A stretch of DNA of 7,074 nucleotides from Parafilimonas sp. (GCA_023251275.1 JAHEZC010000139.1:1-7074); one strand, 5' to 3'. Positions 1 through 6,183 are shown, counted from the stretch's first letter. The notes: generated by a model from the sequence alone, not told the origin. A program made the numbers and translations.

Positions 1-2503
1 TTTCTTTAAGGTGATGAAGGAACGATAAAGCCTGTATAGTTTTAGCGAGGCCCATGTCATCAGCAAGAATACCTCCCCAATGCACTTCGCCGAGATAATT
101 CAGCCATTGAAAACCGGATTTTTGATATGGGCGAAGTATATGCTCCAAATGATGGGGAGCTTCTACAGCTTTAATAGAGTGATTATCGCGAAGCTTCTCA
201 TATTTTACTTCAAGCTGTACAAATAATTCTTCTTCATCGCGTTGGTTATAGAGGTCTTCAATAACGCTGTAATGATATTTGCTCAGTTTGATGTGAGAAG
301 CTTTGCCTTCGCCAATACGAAAAAGCAGGGAATATTTTTTTAACCATTCTTCCGGCAATATGCCGAGAGAGCCATCCTGCAATTCTACATATTGCTGTTT
401 TCCTGTGAGCGCTTTTTTTACATCGGCTACACTTACTTTCTGGTCGCCGAAATGAATATCTATTTTTGCATCGAACCAGTCTGTGTGGCCGCTGATATAA
501 ATTTTGGTGGATGGCCTTGCGGTATTGAAACGGAAATTTTTCAGTGACTCAAATCCATATACCGGTATGTTCATTTCTTTCACTGCATCTGCGAATAAAA
601 AGAACCAGTTATTTTTTAAAACATCGGTTCCTTTCAAAGCGAGAATGTTTCCATCCTCAGGATGAATAAACTGTGAATGAAGGCTTTCAATTTTATGAAC
701 GAATTCCTTTTCTGCAGTTGCATTGCGATGAATGACAAGAAGTTTATCTGCCATGGGCAGAATAATTTTTTCTTTATCGCCATGCCGTACATCGTATCCT
801 TTATAAGTAAAAATTGGCTGAAATAAAAGATAGTCGCCTCTTTCCCTGAGCAAAATTTTTATCTCAGGCTTTATATTTTTTATTTCTTCGCGCTGCACAT
901 TGGCAAACTGTATATTGTATTCTTTTGATAAGGGAAGAATAAATTTCTGCAGTTGTGTGCTCCATTCTTCTTTTGAAATGATGATCTTTCCTGACGGCAA
1001 AAATTTCTCGGTCAGCACAACATCTTCCGGTTTTTGCCACAGGTAGAAATGATCATGAAGCTTATAGACAAGTGGTGAAGAAATTTCATTTTCCGAAATG
1101 CTGAAGCTGCCACTCTCCATTTTTACAAGGCAGCTCACTTCGTACGTTTCATTTACAAAGTTTACAGTAAACTCCGGCGACAAAAATTTCAAGGCACATT
1201 TTGCATGCTGCAAATTCGCAGTGTAAAACGTTTTGTGCGGAGGAAGAAAGAAAACAAAATTGCTCTCTGCTATTTCACTAAATAATTTTTTATATTTCGG
1301 ATGAAGATATTCTGTAATGAGATCACGTGTTTCTTCCGGTAACTCATCATCATATTGCTGAATAATATTTTCCCATATTCCGCTGAAAGGTGAGTTGCGG
1401 CTGAGATAACGGCTTACTTCTGCAGGCAACAGCTTACGCAATTGCTGCATCAGCATTTTATCGTTTTCATCAAATACTTCAGTGTTTATAAATTTTGTGA
1501 GGTCGAGCTTTTCTGCCTTACCGATAAAAGCATCTCCTGCATCATTTATTTCGCCCTGCACTGCATCCGCCTGCAGATACGGGTAGTGGTGCGGGTTGTA
1601 GCTGAAAACGATGCCCAGTTTAACAAGCTGCTTTGTTATCATCTCTTCATCTGATATGACAATCGTTTCAGCAGGAATTTGAAATGGTTTTAAAGGCGTA
1701 AGTGAAGGAATAATTCTTTTAATAGAAGTATCGAGCACACGGAGAAAAGGCTTTCCATCTTTATAAGTAAATTCAAATTTGCCTTCTATATCATCATCGA
1801 GGGAATAGCCGTATAAGGAAAGTAATTTATCCTTTTCTTTATTCCAGTTGCGGATGCTGTCAAAATAATTCGGGCCGTAACTGTTCAATAACTGCAGCAG
1901 CACAACTGCCTTATGCATGCATAATGGATGCCTGTCATCACTTTGGCATGTGCAGCTTGTATCGAAATTTCTTTCTTCATTCTTTTGGATCACCACTTTG
2001 TAAATAATGCCTTCATCTTCCAGTTCCGCCTGTACTCTTTCATCCCTTGTATCAAGAATATTTGCTTTATTACTGCGCAGGTAATTTTCTGATCTTGTGA
2101 ATGCATCTGACGAGGTGAGCAGTTTTATTAATTTCAGATCCAGTTGTTTCATCTTTACAATGGTGTGCCGCTGATCATAGACCATTTCTTTTTCCACGAG
2201 TAAATTCTTATCCACCAGGTCCTGCAACTGGAAAAGCGCAGCGGCTTCGTGCCGGCATATTTCACCAAGATTATAGGGACATCCGCAACGCAGCGATATT
2301 GTTTTGGGATCTTTGAATTTGCTGATGTTTACTTTATAATAGGTGGCATACACATCATCCTTCACCCGAAAAATAACTGAGCTCAGCAATTCATCATACT
2401 CCACCAGTTCTATATTACCTGTGATATGAATTTTCTTGCCGCGTCGAATTACTTCATCGGTGCCATGGTTATAAATATATTTGACTAAGTGCGGTAAGGC
2501 CAT
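1..2503 (-). CDS. SNF2-family helicase-like ATPase with two SWIM zinc fingers (N-terminal 834 codons, runs off left edge)
   Basis: SNF2 proteins are ATP-driven dsDNA translocases that remodel protein-DNA complexes; SWIM fingers bind nucleic acid or protein. The frame is open from ATG at 2503 to the window edge, with no stop or frameshift noticed when translated by eye. It shows a first SWIM finger CxCx7CxH (C73, C75, C83, H85), a second CxCx8CxH (C184, C186, C195, H197), a long stretch with no motif I recognise (about 200-780), then the start of the SNF2 core: RPYQKSGFQWL (from R791) and motif I, ILADDMGLAKTIQ, near K821. Motifs Ia-VI must lie left of the window. Motif I has Ala820 where the family normally has Gly directly before the catalytic Lys. 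The start is the first ATG of the frame, just before a plausible N-terminus MALPHLVKYI; no Shine-Dalgarno is visible. A candidate promoter lies about 105 nt upstream. Bacterial SWIM-SNF2 proteins usually exceed 1000 residues, so several hundred are missing here. The family assignment is firm; the substrate and cellular role are unknown. Confidence 0.93.
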   Translation of the reverse strand, partial: MALPHLVKYIYNHGTDEVIRRGKKIHITGNIELVEYDELLSSVIFRVKDDVYATYYKVNISKFKDPKTISLRCGCPYNLGEICRHEAAALFQLQDLVDKNLLVEKEMVYDQRHTIVKMKQLDLKLIKLLTSSDAFTRSENYLRSNKANILDTRDERVQAELEDEGIIYKVVIQKNEERNFDTSCTCQSDDRHPLCMHKAVVLLQLLNSYGPNYFDSIRNWNKEKDKLLSLYGYSLDDDIEGKFEFTYKDGKPFLRVLDTSIKRIIPSLTPLKPFQIPAETIVISDEEMITKQLVKLGIVFSYNPHHYPYLQADAVQGEINDAGDAFIGKAEKLDLTKFINTEVFDENDKMLMQQLRKLLPAEVSRYLSRNSPFSGIWENIIQQYDDELPEETRDLITEYLHPKYKKLFSEIAESNFVFFLPPHKTFYTANLQHAKCALKFLSPEFTVNFVNETYEVSCLVKMESGSFSISENEISSPLVYKLHDHFYLWQKPEDVVLTEKFLPSGKIIISKEEWSTQLQKFILPLSKEYNIQFANVQREEIKNIKPEIKILLRERGDYLLFQPIFTYKGYDVRHGDKEKIILPMADKLLVIHRNATAEKEFVHKIESLHSQFIHPEDGNILALKGTDVLKNNWFFLFADAVKEMNIPVYGFESLKNFRFNTARPSTKIYISGHTDWFDAKIDIHFGDQKVSVADVKKALTGKQQYVELQDGSLGILPEEWLKKYSLLFRIGEGKASHIKLSKYHYSVIEDLYNQRDEEELFVQLEVKYEKLRDNHSIKAVEAPHHLEHILRPYQKSGFQWLNYLGEVHWGGILADDMGLAKTIQALSFLHHLKE

Positions 2504-2512
2504 TGTCAGTTT

Positions 2513-2557
2513 GCAATTTTGCTGTCAGCAGTTTTGCAAAATGAGCAACAAAATTGC
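2513..2557. repeat. 9-bp inverted repeat in the SNF2 gene leader
   Basis: GCAATTTTG (2513-2521) and CAAAATTGC (2549-2557) are perfect reverse complements separated by 27 nt. The loop contains a second short palindrome, TTTTGCAAAA (2532-2541). It lies 10-54 nt before the start codon, inside the predicted untranslated leader. It is AT-rich and has no T-run on the coding strand, so it does not look like a terminator; a leader structure or protein site is possible but unproven. Confidence 0.4.
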
Positions 2558-2606
2558 CCGGTGTTTTTTTTGCTGACTGCTATCCCGTTCAGAAAAGACC
2601 AATTTG

Positions 2607-2638
2607 CAAAAGTAAAGAAATTAAGATCATTCTGCGAA
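2607..2638 (-). promoter_or_regulatory. Candidate Bacteroidota-type promoter for the SNF2 gene
   Basis: On the minus strand TACTTTTG (2614-2607) matches the Bacteroidota -7 consensus TAnnTTTG exactly. About 19 bp upstream is TTTCG (2638-2634), a near match to the TTTG -33 element. This would give a leader of roughly 100 nt before the ATG at 2503. The inference rests on consensus matching only. Confidence 0.4.
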
Positions 2639-2693
2639 ACGCATTGGGGAAATCTGAAATGAAAAGTTTGTTAAGGTGGGCTGATCAGAAATG

Positions 2694-2722
2694 AGCCTGT
2701 TATTTTTTCAGCCTGTTATTTT
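2694..2722. repeat. 13-bp direct repeat, two copies 16 bp apart
   Basis: AGCCTGTTATTTT occurs at 2694-2706 and again at 2710-2722, separated by three bases. It lies in the non-coding stretch downstream of comB. Only two copies are present and no function is evident; local slippage duplication is the simplest explanation. Confidence 0.6.
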
Positions 2723-2778
2723 AAAATGCTTTATGGTTTTAGACATGCTGACACCTTCGCATTCAATTAAGTTTTCAG

Positions 2779-3501
2779 TTATTCAACGATCAATGCACCG
2801 TCTCTATATACAGGCAGCACATTGGCAGTATCAGGCAAGATACAATATTCGAGGTCTTTTTCGAAACCGTAAGAAGCAAGGCGATGCCAGTGGTTTGTTT
2901 TTCTGATGAAGCAGGGCATATCTGCTTTGTGATGGCGATACATTTCTTCAGCCATCAGGCTGCTGTCGCAATGGATTGTAAAATTTTCTTTGATGCCGCT
3001 GATCACCGAACCGGCAAATAATGTGTCTTCGAGATTGATGCGGTTCTTCCATGCGGAGCAAGCCAGGATAACATTTTTCCTTGTTTCTTTCAAATGGCTT
3101 TGTATGGCGGAAAGATTGGAAAACGAACCGGCGACAATTTCAGATGCGCCTCTTTCTAAAGCCATGTGCAATAACCGTGTTCCATTCGTCGTGGTAAGTA
3201 CTAGGGTTTTTCCATGAATAAACTCACGTGGATATTCTGCGGGAGAATTGCCATGCTGCAAGCCTTCAATTATTTTACCGTCTCTTTCGCCTGCGGTAAT
3301 GGCATTTAGTTTTTTTCCTGTTTCTATGCATTCCATCACGCTCTCTACAGGAATCACTTTTGCAGCGCCGTTATACAAAGCTGTGGCAATTGTGGACGTG
3401 GCTCGAAAAACATCTATGATCACCACAATGCTGTCAGAAATGTCGTAGAGATTTAGAAGGCTTGGAGATAGCACAGTATCGAGGAAAGGTTTGGTATTCA
3501 T
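2779..3501 (-). CDS. comB: 2-phosphosulfolactate phosphatase (ComB)
   Basis: ComB hydrolyses 2-phospho-3-sulfolactate to 3-sulfolactate and phosphate; the family is Mg-dependent and was defined in archaeal coenzyme M synthesis, but it is also found in bacteria that do not make coenzyme M. The 240-residue product matches the usual length of about 235-250. Family blocks seen are VVIIDVFRATSTIATAL (26-42), TAGERDGK with GNSPAEY (69-90), LTTTNGTRLL (102-111), AGSFSNLSA (124-132) and NLEDTLFAG (156-164). The frame is open further upstream to an ATG at 3615, but that extension is rejected: it would translate the ssb terminator hairpin, and family members begin close to the LSPSLLNLYDI segment. The chosen ATG at 3501 sits 7 nt after a TATATTTG promoter-like element, with no Shine-Dalgarno. 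No other coenzyme M or sulfolactate genes are in view, so the source and fate of the substrate are unknown. A role in sulfolactate or sulfonolipid metabolism is inference. Confidence 0.9.
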   Translation of the reverse strand: MNTKPFLDTVLSPSLLNLYDISDSIVVIIDVFRATSTIATALYNGAAKVIPVESVMECIETGKKLNAITAGERDGKIIEGLQHGNSPAEYPREFIHGKTLVLTTTNGTRLLHMALERGASEIVAGSFSNLSAIQSHLKETRKNVILACSAWKNRINLEDTLFAGSVISGIKENFTIHCDSSLMAEEMYRHHKADMPCFIRKTNHWHRLASYGFEKDLEYCILPDTANVLPVYRDGALIVE

Positions 3502-3508
3502 AAAGGAG

Positions 3509-3537
3509 CAAATATAAATCACAGAGGTTATTGTCAG
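3509..3537 (-). promoter_or_regulatory. Candidate comB promoter, nearly leaderless
   Basis: On the minus strand TATATTTG (3516-3509) fits TAnnTTTG exactly and ends 7 nt before the comB ATG. A weak -33 candidate, CTGAC (3537-3533), lies 16 bp upstream. If this -7 is real, transcription would start within a few bases of the ATG, giving an almost leaderless mRNA. The site lies downstream of the ssb terminator, consistent with comB being its own transcription unit. Confidence 0.45.
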
Positions 3538-3561
3538 CATTGATTCTTCATTGCTGAAATG

Positions 3562-3595
3562 AAAAAAGGTGCCGTGGTTCTGCCACAAGCACCTT
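3562..3595 (-). terminator. Rho-independent terminator of ssb
   Basis: Read on the minus strand, a hairpin with outer arms AAGGTGC / GCACCTT and inner arms GTGG / CCAC around a CAGAA loop is followed by an uninterrupted T-run (the A-run at 3562-3567 on the plus strand). The outer and inner stems are separated by a small internal loop (TT against G). It begins about 45 nt after the ssb stop, and no equivalent T-run exists on the plus side, so it acts on leftward transcription. It also argues against the long comB start at 3615. Confidence 0.85.
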
Positions 3596-3639
3596 GAATG
3601 GAAAGGAATGCACACTATTTTTGAGGTGAACTTAATGCA

Positions 3640-3981
3640 TCATTTTTCTTTCCTGCTCAGTATCAGCACATCATTGGCCTCCACTTCCGTGATGTATTTT
3701 TTGTTGCCGTCTTTGTCGTTGTAGCTGCGGCTTACCAGTTTCCCTTCCACCATCACTTCAATGCCTTTTGTAAAGTATTTTTCCACAAATTCTGCTGTCT
3801 TTCCCCACGCAACAACTGTATGCCATTGCGTTTCTGTTACTTTTTCTCCTTTCGCATTGCGGTAGGTTTCATTGGTGGCGAGGCTCATGCGTGCCAGTTT
3901 TGTTCCGCCATTTACTGCTTTTACTTCCGGGGCATTACCAAGATTGCCGATCAGTTGTACTTTGTTCTTCAGGTTGTTCAT
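3640..3981 (-). CDS. ssb: Single-stranded DNA-binding protein, short form without acidic tail
   Basis: SSB coats single-stranded DNA during replication, repair and recombination. The 113-residue product is essentially one OB-fold: start MNNLKNKVQLIGNLG, then TKLARMSLATNE (27-38), TETQWHTVVAWGKTAEFVEKY (49-69), a KGIEVMVEGKLVSRSY strand pair (72-87) and KKYITEVEANDVLIL (94-108). W53 matches the ssDNA-stacking Trp54 of E. coli SSB in the conserved QWH context. The protein ends LSRKEK and lacks the Gly/Pro/Gln-rich linker and acidic DDDxPF tip through which replicative SSBs recruit partners. Short SSBs like this are common in Bacteroidota alongside a full-length copy; whether this is the main or an accessory SSB cannot be decided here. 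It is followed by a strong terminator and divergent from the zinc-ribbon gene. The ATG gives the family-typical N-terminus. Confidence 0.95.
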   Translation of the reverse strand: MNNLKNKVQLIGNLGNAPEVKAVNGGTKLARMSLATNETYRNAKGEKVTETQWHTVVAWGKTAEFVEKYFTKGIEVMVEGKLVSRSYNDKDGNKKYITEVEANDVLILSRKEK

Positions 3982-4153
3982 GACTTTTCGTTTTAAATGT
4001 TTATTAATTCAGTTTTTTTAATTTCCGGCGATTAACCGATTGATGACACAAAGTTGTGATGATGAAAAAGCCGTAATCGGTTTTTATTCATTTACTTGCG
4101 GATAAAAACGTTTTTAATCGTTTAAAAACGGATATTTTTTGTACCTTGTTTGC
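3982..4153. promoter_or_regulatory. Divergent ssb / zinc-ribbon promoter region with several inverted repeats
   Basis: These 172 non-coding bases must drive ssb leftward and the zinc-ribbon gene rightward. They contain AACCGATT / AATCGGTT (4034-4041 and 4075-4082), nested inside it CACAA-AG-TTGTG (4047-4058), and a perfect 9-bp repeat at 4109-4130. On the minus strand CAACTTTG (4056-4049) is one base off TAnnTTTG and could be the ssb -7. On the plus strand TACCTTGTTTGC directly abuts the ATG at 4154 and resembles a -7 element only loosely. Promoter positions are therefore uncertain. Confidence 0.5.
4109..4130. repeat. Perfect 9-bp inverted repeat, candidate operator
   Basis: CGTTTTTAA (4109-4117) and TTAAAAACG (4122-4130) are exact reverse complements around a TCGT spacer. 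An overlapping palindrome AAAAACGTTTTT shares the left arm. No T-run fits a terminator, and the site sits 24-45 nt upstream of the zinc-ribbon ATG, where a -33 element would be expected, so a repressor or activator site is plausible but inferred. Confidence 0.5.
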
Positions 4154-4522
4154 ATGGAAACGGAAAAAAAACTCTGCCTTGAATGCGGCAAACCCCTTAG
4201 GGGAAGGGCAGATAAGAAATTTTGTGATGACTATTGCCGCAACGCTTACAACAATAAAATCAAAAGCGAAGACAACACGTACATCCGGCAGGTAAATCTA
4301 TTATTGAAAAAAAACCGGCGGGTATTAGAAGAATTGTTGGGCCGTGAGGAGATGATAAAATATCCGAAATCAAAGTTTACTGATAAAGGTTTCCACTTTA
4401 AATATCACACGCACCAATATGTAAATAAGAAAGGCAATATTTATTATTTCTGTTATGAGTACGGTTACCTGCCCCTCGAAAATGATTGGTATCTGATCGT
4501 GAAGAAGAAGCAGGATAATTAA
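4154..4522 (+). CDS. Small zinc-ribbon protein of unknown function (DUF2116-like)
   Basis: The 122-residue product has an N-terminal four-cysteine zinc-binding module, C8-x2-C11-x12-C24-x3-C28, in the context CLECGKPLRGRADKKFC followed by CRNAYNN. It is then highly charged (about 35-75) and ends in an aromatic-rich part, GFHFKYHTHQYVNKKG then IYYFCYEYGYLPLENDWY. I recognise this layout from small conserved Bacteroidota proteins annotated as hypothetical or DUF2116-like and possibly nucleic-acid binding; no biochemical role is known to me. The ATG at 4154 is preferred over an in-frame TTG at 4139 because the extra five codons overlap the promoter-like TACCTTG stretch and the family begins shortly before the first cysteine pair. 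No signal peptide or membrane segment is seen, so it is probably cytoplasmic. It is divergent from ssb and 31 nt ahead of the DedA gene, so it may lead that transcript. Confidence 0.85.
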   Translation: METEKKLCLECGKPLRGRADKKFCDDYCRNAYNNKIKSEDNTYIRQVNLLLKKNRRVLEELLGREEMIKYPKSKFTDKGFHFKYHTHQYVNKKGNIYYFCYEYGYLPLENDWYLIVKKKQDN

Positions 4523-4553
4523 TCAAACCCGCTGGTCTATGAATTAATACGTT

Positions 4554-5168
4554 ATGGAACACCAGGATATTTCACAATACATTGCGCATCTTTCTTACGC
4601 AGGAATTTTTCTTTGGTTCCTGGTAATTGAGCAACTTGTTCCTGTACCGGAGGAAGTATCTATTATGAGCCTTGGTTACATTGCTGCGCATACCGCATTA
4701 AATCCTTTTATATGCTGGGCGGCAGCTTTAAGCGGATTGCTTGTCACAGATAGTATTTTGTATTATCTTTCGGTTAGAGGGAGCCGGATTTCAAAAAAAT
4801 TGCTGAACAGAATCAACAGGAAAATAATGAACAGGATTCAAAAAAATCTGAAAGTAAATACTGCCAAAACACTTTTATTTCTTTCGTTTATCCCCAAGCT
4901 TCGGTTTTTCAGCCCTATAGCTGCCGGTGTTACGGGCATATCATGGAAGTATTTTTTTCTTATTAATTCTATCGCCACAATTCTCTACCTGACAGTATAT
5001 ATGTTGACAGGCATTTTTTTCCATAACCAACTTGAGGCAATTCTTCACAGGCTTGAATTGCTGAAACACTCAATTTTCATATTGGTAATGATTTTCATAA
5101 CGGTAATTGTTTTCATCAAAGCCCGGAAAATTATTTTTAATACAGCACAAAAAGATAATCCCTCATAA
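4554..5168 (+). CDS. DedA/VTT-family inner-membrane protein
   Basis: DedA-family proteins are polytopic membrane proteins with two re-entrant hairpins; characterised members flip lipid carriers such as undecaprenyl phosphate or support envelope proton homeostasis. This 204-residue protein has the usual length. The first re-entrant motif is IEQLVPVPEEVS (25-36; E26, P30, P32), followed by a helix at about 52-73 with D66. The second re-entrant segment is LLFLSFIPKLRFFSPIAAG (107-125), then helices at about 130-155 and 172-190 and a short basic tail. In typical members the second motif reads GRFIPGxR, with two arginines six residues apart; here the first is Ser111 and only R117 remains. The gene follows the zinc-ribbon gene after 31 nt and ends 7 nt before the dehydrogenase, suggesting cotranscription. 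No Shine-Dalgarno is visible. Family assignment is firm, the transported lipid unknown. Confidence 0.88.
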   Translation: MEHQDISQYIAHLSYAGIFLWFLVIEQLVPVPEEVSIMSLGYIAAHTALNPFICWAAALSGLLVTDSILYYLSVRGSRISKKLLNRINRKIMNRIQKNLKVNTAKTLLFLSFIPKLRFFSPIAAGVTGISWKYFFLINSIATILYLTVYMLTGIFFHNQLEAILHRLELLKHSIFILVMIFITVIVFIKARKIIFNTAQKDNPS

Positions 5169-5175
5169 ATCATTT

Positions 5176-6183
5176 ATGAAGATACCGGATGCCATGAATG
5201 CGATGATTTTGGAAGCTCCGAAAAAGCCATTGGTTCATAAAGAAGTTCCAACTCCATCGCCAAATGAAGAACAGGTGTTGATCAAGGTAATTGCCTGCGG
5301 CGTCTGCCGAACAGATCTGCATATTGCGGATGGCGAGCTCGCAAAGCCGAAACTTCCGTTGATTTTAGGTCATGAAATTGCAGGAATGGTGGTGAAAAAA
5401 GGAAGCTCTGTAACTCAACTCGAAACGGGTGATATTGTAGGGGTACCATGGCTTGGCTATACCTGCGGTAAATGCCGATACTGTCTCAGGAACAAGGAAA
5501 ATCTATGCGAAAATGCAGGATTTACCGGCTATACTATTGATGGCGGATATGCAGAGTTTACCGTGGCTTATCAGCAGTATTGTTTCAAGCTTGATGCGAT
5601 GTATGCCAATGCTTCAGGCGCTCCGTTATTATGTGCGGGCCTTATTGGCTTTCGCTCTTACAACATGATTGATAAGGAAGCAGAAAAGATCGGGATCTAT
5701 GGATTTGGTGCTGCCGCTCATATTTTAATACAGGTAGCGATTTATGAGGCCAAGAAAATATATGCCTTTACGAGAGAAGGCGACTATGCCGCACAAAAAT
5801 TTGCGCTTCAATTGGGTGCGGTTTGGGCAGGCGATTCAACACAGTCGCCGCCTGATAAGTTAGATGCCGCCATTATTTTTGCACCTGTCGGTGCACTTGT
5901 TCCAAAGGCTTTGCATGATGTTGATAAAGGCGGTGCAGTCGTGTGCGGGGGCATTCACATGAGTGACATTCCTTCTTTCTCTTATGATATACTTTGGGAA
6001 GAAAGAATGCTTCGTTCTGTTGCAAACCTTACAAGAAAAGACGGAGAGTCTTTTTTGCATTTAGCGCCGCTTGTTCCTGTTAAAACTGAAACACAATTGT
6101 TTACTTTATTACAAGCCAATGAAGCTTTGGAAAGTCTCAGAAGCGGGAAAGTACACGGCGCAGCAGTATTAGTAATGGAGTGA
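5176..6183 (+). CDS. Zinc-dependent alcohol dehydrogenase, medium-chain family (TIGR02822-like)
   Basis: Medium-chain dehydrogenases oxidise alcohols or reduce aldehydes with NAD(P); this one is probably cytoplasmic. The 335-residue product carries likely catalytic zinc ligands C44 (ACGVCRTDLH), H66-E67 (LGHEIAG) and C153 (APLLCAGLIG), a structural zinc lobe C97, C100, C103, C111, and a Rossmann loop GIYGFGAAAH (173-182). The segments FTGYTIDGGYAEF, APVGALVPKAL, GGIHMSDIPSFSYDILW and RSVANLTRKDGE match my recollection of TIGR02822 (adh_fam_2), and the length fits. The frame is open back to an ATG at 5107 inside the DedA gene; that start is rejected because it adds 23 residues unlike the family and overlaps DedA by 62 nt. 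ATG 5176 is taken, 7 nt after the DedA stop, but 5194 (MNAMILEA) fits the family N-terminus equally well; neither has a clear Shine-Dalgarno. The physiological substrate is unknown. Confidence 0.93.
   Translation: MKIPDAMNAMILEAPKKPLVHKEVPTPSPNEEQVLIKVIACGVCRTDLHIADGELAKPKLPLILGHEIAGMVVKKGSSVTQLETGDIVGVPWLGYTCGKCRYCLRNKENLCENAGFTGYTIDGGYAEFTVAYQQYCFKLDAMYANASGAPLLCAGLIGFRSYNMIDKEAEKIGIYGFGAAAHILIQVAIYEAKKIYAFTREGDYAAQKFALQLGAVWAGDSTQSPPDKLDAAIIFAPVGALVPKALHDVDKGGAVVCGGIHMSDIPSFSYDILWEERMLRSVANLTRKDGESFLHLAPLVPVKTETQLFTLLQANEALESLRSGKVHGAAVLVME

Larger units (their letters stand above)
2504..2778. other. Intergenic region between comB and the SNF2 gene
   Basis: These 275 bases carry no convincing gene; the plus-strand frame that starts at 2691 and runs into comB looks like an antisense shadow. 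The region holds the leader and probable promoter of the SNF2 gene, a 9-bp inverted repeat in that leader, and a 13-bp direct repeat at 2694-2722. No hairpin followed by a T-run was found just downstream of the comB stop, so read-through from comB into the SNF2 gene is possible. Confidence 0.7.

Noticed and set aside
2679..2713. GGCTGA / TCAGCC inverted repeat downstream of comB as a terminator
   Set aside because: The arms are only 6 bp with a 23-nt loop, and no T-run follows on the minus strand.
2691..2906. Plus-strand open frame of 71 codons over the comB 3' end
   Set aside because: Two-thirds of it is antisense to the conserved C-terminal part of comB, and the product has no recognisable features.
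3502..3615. N-terminal extension of comB from ATG 3615
   Set aside because: It would translate an intrinsic terminator hairpin and a promoter-like element, and homologues begin near the 3501 start.
5107..5175. N-terminal extension of the alcohol dehydrogenase from ATG 5107
   Set aside because: It lies mostly inside the DedA gene in another frame and encodes a basic sequence unlike the family's N-terminus.
5691..5721. Non-standard Rossmann loop GFGAAAH in the dehydrogenase, considered as a defect
   Set aside because: To my recollection the GxGAAAH form is normal for the TIGR02822-type dehydrogenases, so it is not unusual here.
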